From an uncultured Polaribacter sp. (GTDB lineage: Bacteria; Bacteroidota; Bacteroidia; Flavobacteriales; Flavobacteriaceae), in contig CALSOT010000002.1 in NCBI GenBank assembly GCA_943788045.1, positions 614,310-678,309 on the forward strand: a stretch of DNA of 64,000 bases, in the 5' to 3' direction. A model generated the notes under the pieces. That model was given only the letters and a program-made list of their open reading frames with translations, had not been told where the DNA came from and made no database searches. Positions within the stretch are counted from its first letter, which is position 1, and every line of letters starts with the position of its first letter. The position numbers and the translations under genes were made by a program. Shown one piece after another: positions 37,773 to 46,044 of this stretch.

Positions 37773-37801
37773 TTGTAATAACAATTTATAAACTACATTT
37801 G
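37773..37801 (+). promoter_or_regulatory. Promoter of the btuB riboswitch transcript
   Basis: TTG at 37773-37775 and TACATTTG at 37794-37801 with an 18-base spacer match the Bacteroidota -33 / -7 (TTG ... TAnnTTTG) consensus. Transcription would start about 35 bases before the riboswitch P1 helix. Confidence 0.75.
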
Positions 37802-37839
37802 CATTGATTTTGGTTTTGATATTGAAATTGTTCTATATC

Positions 37840-38022
37840 AAATTAAAAGGGAATCTAGTTAAAATCTAGAACTGTACCCGCAACTGTAAGTTTATTATTG
37901 AATTTAATTCAATACCTCTTTAGAGGATGTTATTATTTCTTATACCACTGACAATAAAACGTTGGGAAGGTCAATAACATAAAAACAAGTCAGGAGACCT
38001 GCCATCATCATAATTTTAATTT
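37840..38022 (+). promoter_or_regulatory. Cobalamin (B12) riboswitch
   Basis: The aptamer has the ACCCGCAACTGTAAG core (about 37876-37890), ACCACTGAC, GGGAAGG, and the B12 box AGTCAGGAGACCTGCC (37988-38003). A perfect 9-bp closing helix pairs AAATTAAAA (37840-37848) with TTTTAATTT (38014-38022). It controls the downstream btuB gene; binding of adenosylcobalamin normally lowers expression. The region up to 38107 is the expression platform. Confidence 0.93.
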
Positions 38023-38076
38023 AATCTTCGGGATAAAAGTTTATGTACTAATTTCTATTCGTACACGGAATTTACC

Positions 38077-38093
38077 TGATTTATTGTAAATCA
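38077..38093 (+). promoter_or_regulatory. Hairpin in the riboswitch expression platform
   Basis: Perfect TGATTTA / TAAATCA stem with a TTG loop, ending 14 bases before the btuB ATG. No T-run follows, so control of ribosome access is more likely than termination; this is inference. Confidence 0.45.
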
Positions 38094-38107
38094 AATTTAT
38101 TAAAAAA

Positions 38108-40057
38108 ATGAAAAAACAATTATTAATTGTTGGTGTTTTGACATGTAGTTTTGTCAGCACAAGCCTTTTTGCTCAAAAAAAAGAGAAGCAAAAAGAAAAA
38201 GTAGAAATTTTAGATGAGATTGTTGTTACAGCAACTAAGTTTAAATTAAAAAAAGAGCAAATAGGTAAAGTTATCTACACAATTTCTCAAAAAGAAATTG
38301 TAAATAATGCAGGTAAAACAGTAATTGATTTATTGAATAACATTCCTGGAATTGAAATTAAAGGAAGTAATTCAAATCCTTCTGAGCCAAAAAGTACTTA
38401 TGTAAGAGGTGGAAGAAGTAGACAGGTTTTAATTTTAATTGATGGTGTACCTGTTTCAGATCCATCATTAATAAATCAAGAATATGATTTACGTTTATTG
38501 TCTTTAAATCAAATTCAAAGTATAGAGGTTTTAAAAGGGGCTTCTTCAACTTTATATGGTTCTGGTGCGGCAACTGGTGTAATAAATATTATTTTAAAGA
38601 AAGCATCAAAAAATACAGTTTCTGGTTCTTATGAAGTCACTGTTGGTTCAAATAATGATGCTGAATCTACAAATTCTATTTTATCGGATAAGAATCAAAA
38701 TGTGAATTTAAGTGGTAGTTTTGGTAAATTTAATTTTTTATCATCATTTAATTTAACTGGAACAGATGGTTTATCTGCAGCTAAAAGTAAAACCAATACA
38801 GATTTTGAAGAGGATTCATATTATAGTAAAAACGGATTATTAAAACTTGGGTATACTTTCAATGAAAAACTATCTGTAGAGTCATTTTTTAATTTTGATG
38901 AATTTGAATATGATTATGATACAGGTATTTGGGAAGACTCTGATATTAATAATGGTGAACAAACTCAATTAAGATTTGGTGTAAGACCAACTTATAAATA
39001 TAATAAAGGTGAAGTTTATTTGTTGGCTAGCTTTAATAATGTAAAAAGAACAGATAATAATTTTAGCACGTTTTCTAATGTAATAAATACATCTGTTTTT
39101 AAAGGAGAAAGCACAAATTTAGATTTAGTTAATAAGTATTCTTTTTCTAAAGAATTTCAATTAATTACAGGATTAAATTATCAAAAGCATACAAATAATG
39201 CTACAACACCTTTTGGTGATATTGATAAAAATATTGCAAATTTTAATACTATAGATCCTTATGCTTCTTTAGTTTATGTTACAGATGCAGGTTTAAGTGT
39301 AAATGTTGGTGGAAGACTGAATATGCATAGTAATTATGGAAATCATTTAGTGTATGATGCTAATGCTTCTTATCAATTTTTAAAAAATTCAGATTTTAAA
39401 TTACGTGGATTAACTTCGTATAGTACAGCTTTTATAGCTCCAAGTACATATCAGTTATTTTCAGTTTATGGTAGCACAGATTTAAAGCCAGAAACAAGTA
39501 GTACTTTTGAATTAGGTTTTGATTCGTCTTATAAAAAAACAGTAAATTTTACTACTGTGTATTTTAATAGAGTAGAAAATGAAGCTATAATTTTTAATAA
39601 TTTAAACGTTGCTCCTTGGGGAATTTATGGTAATTCTACAGAAACGGTAAAATTAAGTGGAGTAGAATCAGTTCTTACTATAAAACCATTTGATAAATTA
39701 AAACTTACTTCAAGTTATACATTCACAGATAAAAGTGTAGATGTTGATTATATTCCAACACATAAATTCATTACTAATGTTGAATATTATCCAACAGAGA
39801 ATTCTTTTGTAGCTTTAACCTTTAAAAATGTTGGAGATCGTTTTGCAAGATATTATGATAACAGTACTTTTTCTACTGTTGAAACAACTTTACAGAAATA
39901 TAACCTATTAGATTTCAACACAAATTATAAGTTGTTAGAAGGTACGGTAACCTTATTGGGTTCTGTAACAAATCTCTTAAATGAAAATTACGATGATATT
40001 TTAGGATTTTCTACAAGAGGTAGAAATTATAAAATAGGAGTAAGATTGCAATTTTAG
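38108..40057 (+). CDS. btuB: TonB-dependent vitamin B12 receptor
   Basis: The 649-residue outer-membrane receptor has a signal peptide (up to about residue 22, ending SLFAQ), a TonB-box-like stretch (EILDEIVVTATKFK), the plug domain (VIDLLNNIPGIEI, IDGVPVSDPSL, IEVLKGASSTLYGSGAATGVINI) and a beta-barrel ending in GRNYKIGVRLQF with a C-terminal phenylalanine. Its mRNA carries a cobalamin riboswitch, so cobalamin uptake is well supported. The divergent gene encodes a periplasmic binding protein that would receive the cargo. Confidence 0.92.
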   Translation: MKKQLLIVGVLTCSFVSTSLFAQKKEKQKEKVEILDEIVVTATKFKLKKEQIGKVIYTISQKEIVNNAGKTVIDLLNNIPGIEIKGSNSNPSEPKSTYVRGGRSRQVLILIDGVPVSDPSLINQEYDLRLLSLNQIQSIEVLKGASSTLYGSGAATGVINIILKKASKNTVSGSYEVTVGSNNDAESTNSILSDKNQNVNLSGSFGKFNFLSSFNLTGTDGLSAAKSKTNTDFEEDSYYSKNGLLKLGYTFNEKLSVESFFNFDEFEYDYDTGIWEDSDINNGEQTQLRFGVRPTYKYNKGEVYLLASFNNVKRTDNNFSTFSNVINTSVFKGESTNLDLVNKYSFSKEFQLITGLNYQKHTNNATTPFGDIDKNIANFNTIDPYASLVYVTDAGLSVNVGGRLNMHSNYGNHLVYDANASYQFLKNSDFKLRGLTSYSTAFIAPSTYQLFSVYGSTDLKPETSSTFELGFDSSYKKTVNFTTVYFNRVENEAIIFNNLNVAPWGIYGNSTETVKLSGVESVLTIKPFDKLKLTSSYTFTDKSVDVDYIPTHKFITNVEYYPTENSFVALTFKNVGDRFARYYDNSTFSTVETTLQKYNLLDFNTNYKLLEGTVTLLGSVTNLLNENYDDILGFSTRGRNYKIGVRLQF

Positions 40058-40084
40058 AGGGTAAAATAGTTTTAAATAAAAGAC

Positions 40085-40109
40085 AATAGGCTCCGAATTG
40101 GAGCCTATT
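40085..40109. terminator. Terminator between btuB and the next convergent gene
   Basis: Perfect 10-bp stem AATAGGCTCC / GGAGCCTATT with GAATT loop, followed by TTTTAT. Lies 27 bases past the btuB stop and directly after the minus-strand stop at 40111, so it may work in both directions. Confidence 0.82.
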
Positions 40110-40110
40110 T

Positions 40111-40611
40111 TTATAATAAATTTTTCACATCATTCTTGATAAATGATATTGCGGTATCTGTTGGCGGTAATGATTTAGAATAATATAGAATAACGTTTTC
40201 TCTGAGTTCATTCGCAGAATTAGATGTTTCTGAAAGCTGTTTTAATTTGTTTATTATAGTATTTTTAGTAGCTAAAATAGCCGTCCAAGAATCATTAGAA
40301 ATATAAATTTGTTGTACTAAATTGTGTTCAAATTCTTGCTCTAAACTTGCAATTAATAATTGTAAATATTCCTGTGTGTTTTCTGAAATTGGTTTAACTC
40401 TAACTAACATTTTAGAAGGGGTAATACGATCACAAAACAGCAACATCCGCTCATAAGCTTGCAGCTTTATAGGCAGAGATTCTTTCTTTTTCTGTGCTAA
40501 AAGTTCTAAACTTTTTTCAGAACTTTGTTGTTTTATAAATCCGTTAAACATATAGTAGGCAACTAAACCTGTAATTGCTGCAGGTAAAATATATCCAATA
40601 CTTTCTAACAT
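40111..40611 (-). CDS. Uncharacterised membrane-anchored protein
   Basis: A 166-residue protein if the internal ATG (MLESIGYILPAAITG) is used, 170 from the ATG at 40623. The first 25 residues form one membrane helix (GYILPAAITGLVAYYMFNGF), followed by a charged region and a soluble helical domain. No named family recognised. It faces away from the helicase gene. Confidence 0.65.
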   Translation of the reverse strand: MLESIGYILPAAITGLVAYYMFNGFIKQQSSEKSLELLAQKKKESLPIKLQAYERMLLFCDRITPSKMLVRVKPISENTQEYLQLLIASLEQEFEHNLVQQIYISNDSWTAILATKNTIINKLKQLSETSNSANELRENVILYYSKSLPPTDTAISFIKNDVKNLL

Positions 40612-40754
40612 TTTATACTCCATATCTAACTTTTATTATTGCAAATGTACTTTTTTTAAGTGAAAAATTTGTGAATAAAAAAAATGATAATCAACTCTTA
40701 ACAACGCATAGATTTGTTAATTTCACATTTATAAATTCATTTAAAAAAAAATTT

Positions 40755-43076
40755 TTGAATACATATTTAGATTCTTTAAACGATGCACAAAAGCGAGCTG
40801 TCTTGCAAAAGGATGGACCAATGATAATTATTGCAGGAGCTGGCTCGGGTAAAACACGTGTATTAACATATAGAATTGCCCATTTAATGCAGCAGGGAAT
40901 AGATGCCTTTAACATTCTATCACTTACATTTACGAACAAAGCAGCAAAAGAAATGAAGGCAAGGATTGCTGGTGTTGTTGGTAATAGTGAATCAAAAAAT
41001 TTATGGATGGGAACTTTTCATTCCGTTTTTGCAAGAATTTTACGATCAGAAGCAGATAAATTAGGTTTTCCAACCAATTTTACAATTTACGATTCACAAG
41101 ATTCAGTTCGTTTGATATCATCAATAATTAAAGAAATGAATTTGGACAAAGATCGCTATAAACCAAAGCAGGTCTTGGGTAGAATTTCTTCTTTTAAAAA
41201 CAGTTTGATAACTGTAAAAGCTTACAGAAATAATCCTGAATACTTGAAGCAAGATACGGAAGCAAGTAGGCCAAAAGTAGGAGATATTTATAAAATGTAT
41301 GTTGACAGATGTTTTAAATCAGGAGCAATGGATTTTGATGATTTGTTATTAAGAACCAATGAGTTATTAGCTCGTTTTCCTGAGGTTTTAGCAAAATATC
41401 AAGATCGTTTTAGGTATATAATGGTTGATGAGTATCAAGATACGAACCATTCACAATATATAATTGTTAGAGCTCTAGCAGATAAATTTGGAAATATTTG
41501 TGTCGTTGGTGATGATTCTCAAAGTATTTATAGTTTTAGGGGGGCAAATATTAAAAATATTTTAAACTTTCAGAAAGATTATCCCGACGTAAAAACGTTT
41601 AAATTAGAACAAAATTATCGTTCAACAAGCAATATTGTAAATGCAGCAAACTCTGTAATTGAAAAAAATAAAACGAAGTTAGATAAAGAAGTTTGGACTT
41701 CTAATGATGCTGGGGAACCAATAAATGTAATGCGCACAATTTCCGATGGAGAAGAAGGTAGGTTTGTAGCACAATCTATTTGGGAAAATCAAATGAATCA
41801 TCAATTAACATCTGATGATTTTTGTGTATTGTACAGAACAAATTCACAATCTAGAGCTATTGAAGATGCCTTACGTAAAAAAGGGATAGTCTATAAAATT
41901 TATGGAGGAATGTCTTTTTATCAAAGAAAAGAAATTAAAGATATATTGTCTTACTTGCGCATTCTAATTAATCCAAATGACGAAGAGGCTTTAAAAAGAA
42001 TTATAAATTACCCGGCTAGGGGTATTGGAGCAACAACCATTGATAAGTTAACAATCGCTGCAAATCACTATAAAAAATCTATTTTTGAGATATTGAAATA
42101 TATTGACAAAATTGATTTGAAAATAAATTCTGGAACAAAAAATAAGCTTCAGAACTTTATGATAATGCTGCAAAGTTTACAAATAGAAGCGCAAACCAAA
42201 AATGCTTTTGAAATTGCAGAAATAGTTGTTAAAAAGACTCAATTAATTAAAGATTTAGAAAAAGACGGAACTCCAGAAGCGGTGAGTAAAGTAGAAAATG
42301 TTCAAGAATTACTTAACGGAATTAAAGATTTTATTACAGATAAGATTGAAGAAGGTGAGGATGCTTCGTTAACTACGTTTTTAGAGGATGTTGCGTTGGC
42401 AACAGATTTTGATACTAAAAAAGATGACGACAAGCCAAGTGTATCTCTAATGACAATACATCAATCTAAAGGATTAGAATACAGGTACGTTTATATTGTT
42501 GGTTTAGAAGAAAACTTATTCCCTTCAGCAATGAGTATGAGCACAAGAAGTGAGCTAGAAGAAGAACGTAGATTGTTTTATGTAGCAATAACAAGAGCGG
42601 AAAAAGTTGCTTATTTATCATATGCACAAACACGCTACAGATGGGGTAAATTGGTAGATGCAGAACCAAGTAGATTTTTAGAGGAAATAGATGACAAGTA
42701 TTTAAATTACATCACTCCTAAATCGACAAACCCAACCATAAATAACTTTCTTGATAAAAGTATTTTTGATGATGTACCAAAACGAATTCGCTTTCAAAAA
42801 CCTATTCAGCGCAAAAAAGCTGAGCGTGATCTCGTAAAGAAAAAAGAAATTATTATCCCTAAAAACTTAAAGAAAGTATCCCAAGCAACAACAAAGGCGA
42901 ATTTGTTTGATACCAATATTGTTGTTGGTAACATCATTGAACACAACAGGTTTGGCATGGGAGAAGTAATTGCATTAGAGGGAAATGGTCCAAATAAAAA
43001 AGCAGAAATTAAATTTGGTACAATCGGAAAAAAGAAATTGTTATTGCAATTTGCAAAATTAAAAGTGATTGGTTAA
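40755..43076 (+). CDS. pcrA: ATP-dependent DNA helicase, PcrA/UvrD family
   Basis: SF1A helicase of about 773 residues. It begins NTYLDSLNDAQKRAVLQ and has motif I GAGSGKT, motif II VDEYQDTN, GDDSQSIYSFRGAN, the TFTNKAAKEMK motif and later VSLMTIHQSKGLEY and RLFYVAITRAE. I use the TTG at 40755 as start because the sequence upstream has no family similarity and overlaps the divergent gene; a longer frame opens at 40575. PcrA/UvrD unwinds DNA in excision and mismatch repair and removes RecA filaments. The C-terminal end (NIVVGNIIEHNRFGMGEV onward) is a Tudor-like domain binding RNA polymerase in PcrA. Confidence 0.9.
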   Translation: MNTYLDSLNDAQKRAVLQKDGPMIIIAGAGSGKTRVLTYRIAHLMQQGIDAFNILSLTFTNKAAKEMKARIAGVVGNSESKNLWMGTFHSVFARILRSEADKLGFPTNFTIYDSQDSVRLISSIIKEMNLDKDRYKPKQVLGRISSFKNSLITVKAYRNNPEYLKQDTEASRPKVGDIYKMYVDRCFKSGAMDFDDLLLRTNELLARFPEVLAKYQDRFRYIMVDEYQDTNHSQYIIVRALADKFGNICVVGDDSQSIYSFRGANIKNILNFQKDYPDVKTFKLEQNYRSTSNIVNAANSVIEKNKTKLDKEVWTSNDAGEPINVMRTISDGEEGRFVAQSIWENQMNHQLTSDDFCVLYRTNSQSRAIEDALRKKGIVYKIYGGMSFYQRKEIKDILSYLRILINPNDEEALKRIINYPARGIGATTIDKLTIAANHYKKSIFEILKYIDKIDLKINSGTKNKLQNFMIMLQSLQIEAQTKNAFEIAEIVVKKTQLIKDLEKDGTPEAVSKVENVQELLNGIKDFITDKIEEGEDASLTTFLEDVALATDFDTKKDDDKPSVSLMTIHQSKGLEYRYVYIVGLEENLFPSAMSMSTRSELEEERRLFYVAITRAEKVAYLSYAQTRYRWGKLVDAEPSRFLEEIDDKYLNYITPKSTNPTINNFLDKSIFDDVPKRIRFQKPIQRKKAERDLVKKKEIIIPKNLKKVSQATTKANLFDTNIVVGNIIEHNRFGMGEVIALEGNGPNKKAEIKFGTIGKKKLLLQFAKLKVIG

Positions 43077-43217
43077 AAATCAGTCATAAAACTAAAAATA
43101 AATTACTACTTTGCAGCCATAAATAGCTACAAAATTATAAATTGTTAGTTCTAATGTTTTTTCTGATTTTAGATGATGAAAAAATAGGTATATAGAACAC
43201 TTCACAAAAATAAATAA

Positions 43218-43880
43218 ATGACATTCGATTTAGAGTACAATTCGGAAAGACCATTGATGATAATACCGGAATACGGTAGACATATTCAGAAACTAGTAGA
43301 CCATTGCTTGGCATTAGAAACTAAAGAGGAGCGCGATAAAATGGCAAAAGCTATTGTAGATGTAATGGGTAATTTACAGCCACATTTACGAGATGTTCCA
43401 GACTTTAAACACAAACTTTGGGATCAATTATATATAATGTCAGACTTTAAACTAGATGTAGAATCTCCTTATCCTAAGCCTTCAAAAGAAGAATTACAAG
43501 AGAAACCTGAGGGATTGGCTTATCCAAAATCGGCATCAAGATACCGTTATTACGGTAATAATATTCAGACAATGATAGATATTGCTTTGAGTTGGGAAGA
43601 TGGTGATAAAAAAGAAGCATTGGTATTTACCATTGCAAATCACATGAAAAAGTGTTATTTAAATTGGAATAAAGATACAGTTGATGATGCAGTTATTTTT
43701 AAGCATTTGTATGATTTATCTGATAAGAAAATAGATTTTAGAGAAACAGAAGAAACACTCTCTGATAGTAAAAATCTATTAAGAAAATCCCGTACACAAG
43801 GTCAAGGTCAAAACACCTCTAAAAGCAACTACAAGAAATCACATCATAATAATCAGAATAAAGGCAGAAAAAGATATTAG
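43218..43880 (+). CDS. DUF4290 domain-containing protein
   Basis: The 220-residue protein fits DUF4290, found in Bacteroidota: NSERPLMIIPEYGRHIQKLV, DFKHKLWDQLYIMSDF. The C-terminal 40 residues are low complexity (Gln, Asn, Ser, Lys rich). Function unknown. The murA gene begins 3 bases after its stop, so the two are probably co-transcribed. Confidence 0.82.
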   Translation: MTFDLEYNSERPLMIIPEYGRHIQKLVDHCLALETKEERDKMAKAIVDVMGNLQPHLRDVPDFKHKLWDQLYIMSDFKLDVESPYPKPSKEELQEKPEGLAYPKSASRYRYYGNNIQTMIDIALSWEDGDKKEALVFTIANHMKKCYLNWNKDTVDDAVIFKHLYDLSDKKIDFRETEETLSDSKNLLRKSRTQGQGQNTSKSNYKKSHHNNQNKGRKRY

Positions 43881-43883
43881 TCT

Positions 43884-45194
43884 ATGGCATCATTTAAAAT
43901 TGAAGGCGGACATAAATTAAACGGAACAATCACTCCACAAGGAGCAAAAAACGAGGTTTTACAAATACTTTGTGCAGTTTTGCTGACACCTGAAAGAGTT
44001 GTGATAAATAATGTTCCTGATATTATTGATGTAAATAAATTAATTTTTATTCTTGGAGAGTTAGGCGTAAAAGTTGAGAAATTAAATAAAAAGTCATACT
44101 CGTTTCAAGCAGATGAAATTAACCTTGATTATTTAGAATCAGAAAACTTTAAAAGAGATGGAAGTTCTTTACGTGGTTCAATTATGATTGTTGGTCCACT
44201 TTTAGCTCGGTTTGGAAGAGGATATATTCCACGTCCTGGTGGCGATAAAATAGGTCGCAGACGTCTAGATACACATTTTGAGGGTTTTATTAGATTAGGC
44301 GCAAAGTTCAGATATAATAAAGAAGAACATTTTTATGGAGTAGAAGCCCAAGAATTATATGGGGTAGACATGTTATTGGATGAGGCCTCTGTAACAGGAA
44401 CTGCAAATATTTTAATGGCCTCCGTGTTAGCAAAAGGAACTACAAAAATTTACAATGCAGCTTGTGAACCTTACATTCAACAATTAAGTAAAATGTTGAA
44501 TTCTATGGGGGCAAAAATATCAGGAGTTGGTTCTAACTTATTAATTATTGAGGGAGTAGATTCGTTAGTAGGTTGTGAGCATACTGTTTTACCAGATATG
44601 ATTGAAATTGGTTCTTGGATTGGTGTTGCAGTTATGACACGATCTGAATTAACAATTAAAAATGTTAGTTGGGAAAACCTTGGTCAGATTCCAAATGTAT
44701 TCAGAAAATTAGGAATTCAATTAGAGAAAAAAGGAGATGATATTTATATTCCTGTGCAAGAATCTTATGAAATTCAGAACTACATAGATGGTTCTGTTTT
44801 AACAGTTGCAGATGCGCCATGGCCTGGTTTTACACCTGATTTATTGAGTATTATTTTGGTAATTGCTACACAAGCAAAAGGAACTGTTTTAATACATCAA
44901 AAAATGTTTGAAAGCCGTTTGTTTTTTGTTGATAAATTGATAGATATGGGAGCAAAAGTTATTTTATGTGATCCTCACAGAGCTACAGTCATAGGAATGA
45001 ATTTTAAAAGCTCATTAAAAGCCACCAAAATGACTTCTCCTGACATTAGAGCTGGAATTTCTTTGTTAATAGCAGCATTATCGGCAACAGGTACAAGTAT
45101 TATTAACAATATTGAACAAATAGATAGAGGTTATGAGAATATTGAAGCTCGTTTAAAATCTATTGGAGCGAAAATTGAAAGAATAGAAAATTAA
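43884..45194 (+). CDS. murA: UDP-N-acetylglucosamine 1-carboxyvinyltransferase
   Basis: MurA starts peptidoglycan precursor synthesis by adding enolpyruvyl from PEP to UDP-GlcNAc. The 436-residue protein shows GGHKLNGTITPQGAKNEVLQIL, SVTGTANILMASVLA and DIRAGISLLIAAL. The loop normally carrying the catalytic cysteine (E. coli C115) reads PRPGGDKIGRRRLDTHF, with D121 in place of cysteine. Aspartate at this site keeps activity but prevents fosfomycin attachment in other bacteria. Follows the DUF4290 gene by 3 bases. Confidence 0.96.
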   Translation: MASFKIEGGHKLNGTITPQGAKNEVLQILCAVLLTPERVVINNVPDIIDVNKLIFILGELGVKVEKLNKKSYSFQADEINLDYLESENFKRDGSSLRGSIMIVGPLLARFGRGYIPRPGGDKIGRRRLDTHFEGFIRLGAKFRYNKEEHFYGVEAQELYGVDMLLDEASVTGTANILMASVLAKGTTKIYNAACEPYIQQLSKMLNSMGAKISGVGSNLLIIEGVDSLVGCEHTVLPDMIEIGSWIGVAVMTRSELTIKNVSWENLGQIPNVFRKLGIQLEKKGDDIYIPVQESYEIQNYIDGSVLTVADAPWPGFTPDLLSIILVIATQAKGTVLIHQKMFESRLFFVDKLIDMGAKVILCDPHRATVIGMNFKSSLKATKMTSPDIRAGISLLIAALSATGTSIINNIEQIDRGYENIEARLKSIGAKIERIEN

Positions 45195-45350
45195 ATTAAG
45201 GTTTCGGCGAGGAAAGATGAACTAATAAAAAAGTGTTTTACAAATAAAATAACAAGAATATCAAAGAAGTTAAAGCGCTTTGCCAATTCAAATAAGTCAG
45301 GACATTTATAATTGAGTCATGCTAAAACCAAGTCATGAAAAAATATAAAA

Positions 45351-45389
45351 AACAAAAAAATAGTGTCAGATTGACACTATTTTTTTGTT
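45351..45389. terminator. Perfect 18-bp inverted repeat upstream of grpE
   Basis: Arms 45351-45368 and 45372-45389 are perfectly complementary with a GAT loop. The inner eight pairs are TAGTGTCA / TGACACTA, the outer ones run of A and T. This form suits a bidirectional intrinsic terminator, but it overlaps the first bases of a sigma-54-like promoter and could also be regulatory. It is not a CIRCE element. Confidence 0.6.
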
Positions 45390-45404
45390 GGCAACGTTTT
45401 TGCA
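45388..45404 (+). promoter_or_regulatory. Sigma-54-like promoter of grpE-dnaJ
   Basis: TTGGCAACGTTTTTGCA keeps the -24 GG and -12 GC at the exact consensus spacing (TTGGCAnnnnnnTTGCA). Transcription would begin near 45415, about 24 bases before the chosen grpE ATG. Confidence 0.55.
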
Positions 45405-45438
45405 AAATAAATTGGATATAATAAAGGTAATTAAACAA

Positions 45439-45987
45439 ATGAGTACGAAAGATAAGATTAAGGAAGAGGAATTAATCAATGAACAAGAAACGGTTCAAAC
45501 AGAAGAAAATCAAAAGGTTAATCCTGAGGTAGTAATTGAGGAACCTACGCCTGAAGAGTTAATTCAAGCAGAAAAAGATAAGTTTTTACGTTTATTTGCA
45601 GAGTTCGAAAACTATAAAAAAAGAACATCCAGAGAAAGAATAGAATTATTCAAAACTGCTGGACAAGAATTAATGACATCTTTACTGCCAATTATTGATG
45701 ATTTTGAGCGTGCCCTGACACATATTGAAGAAGACAAGGAGGCAGAAGAATTAAGAAAGGGTGTTTTATTAATTTATCAAAAGTTATATAATACATTAGA
45801 ATTAAAGGGATTGTCAAAAATAGAAACTAAATCTGGTGACGTTTTTGATGCTGAGTTCCATGAAGCAATTACACAAATACCTGCGCCATCTGATGACTTA
45901 AAAGGAAAAGTGATAGATTGTGTAGAAACAGGTTACAAGTTAGGAGACAAAATTATTCGTTACCCAAAAGTGGTTATCGGACAGTAA
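45439..45987 (+). CDS. grpE: Nucleotide exchange factor GrpE
   Basis: GrpE releases ADP from DnaK. The 182-residue protein (from ATG 45439; an open frame extends to a non-ATG start at 45385 that overlaps the promoter and inverted repeat) has the coiled coil KFLRLFAEFENYKKRTSRER and the C-terminal beta domain ending GYKLGDKIIRYPKVVIGQ. DnaJ follows 57 bases downstream; dnaK is not in the window. Confidence 0.95.
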   Translation: MSTKDKIKEEELINEQETVQTEENQKVNPEVVIEEPTPEELIQAEKDKFLRLFAEFENYKKRTSRERIELFKTAGQELMTSLLPIIDDFERALTHIEEDKEAEELRKGVLLIYQKLYNTLELKGLSKIETKSGDVFDAEFHEAITQIPAPSDDLKGKVIDCVETGYKLGDKIIRYPKVVIGQ

Positions 45988-46044
45988 AAACAATTATTAA
46001 TTACGAATTAATCATTTAAGATTTTTAATTCTTCAATAATAAAA

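Noticed and set aside
40575-40754. Upstream extension of the helicase frame
   Set aside because: It overlaps the divergent gene's coding sequence and shows no helicase-family similarity; the TTG at 40755 fits better.
45351-45389. CIRCE-type HrcA operator before grpE
   Set aside because: CIRCE has a TTAGCACTC-N9-GAGTGCTAA pattern; the repeat here has different arms and a three-base loop.
45385-45438. Upstream extension of the grpE frame
   Set aside because: The extension overlaps the inverted repeat and promoter and begins without ATG; the ATG at 45439 is preferred.
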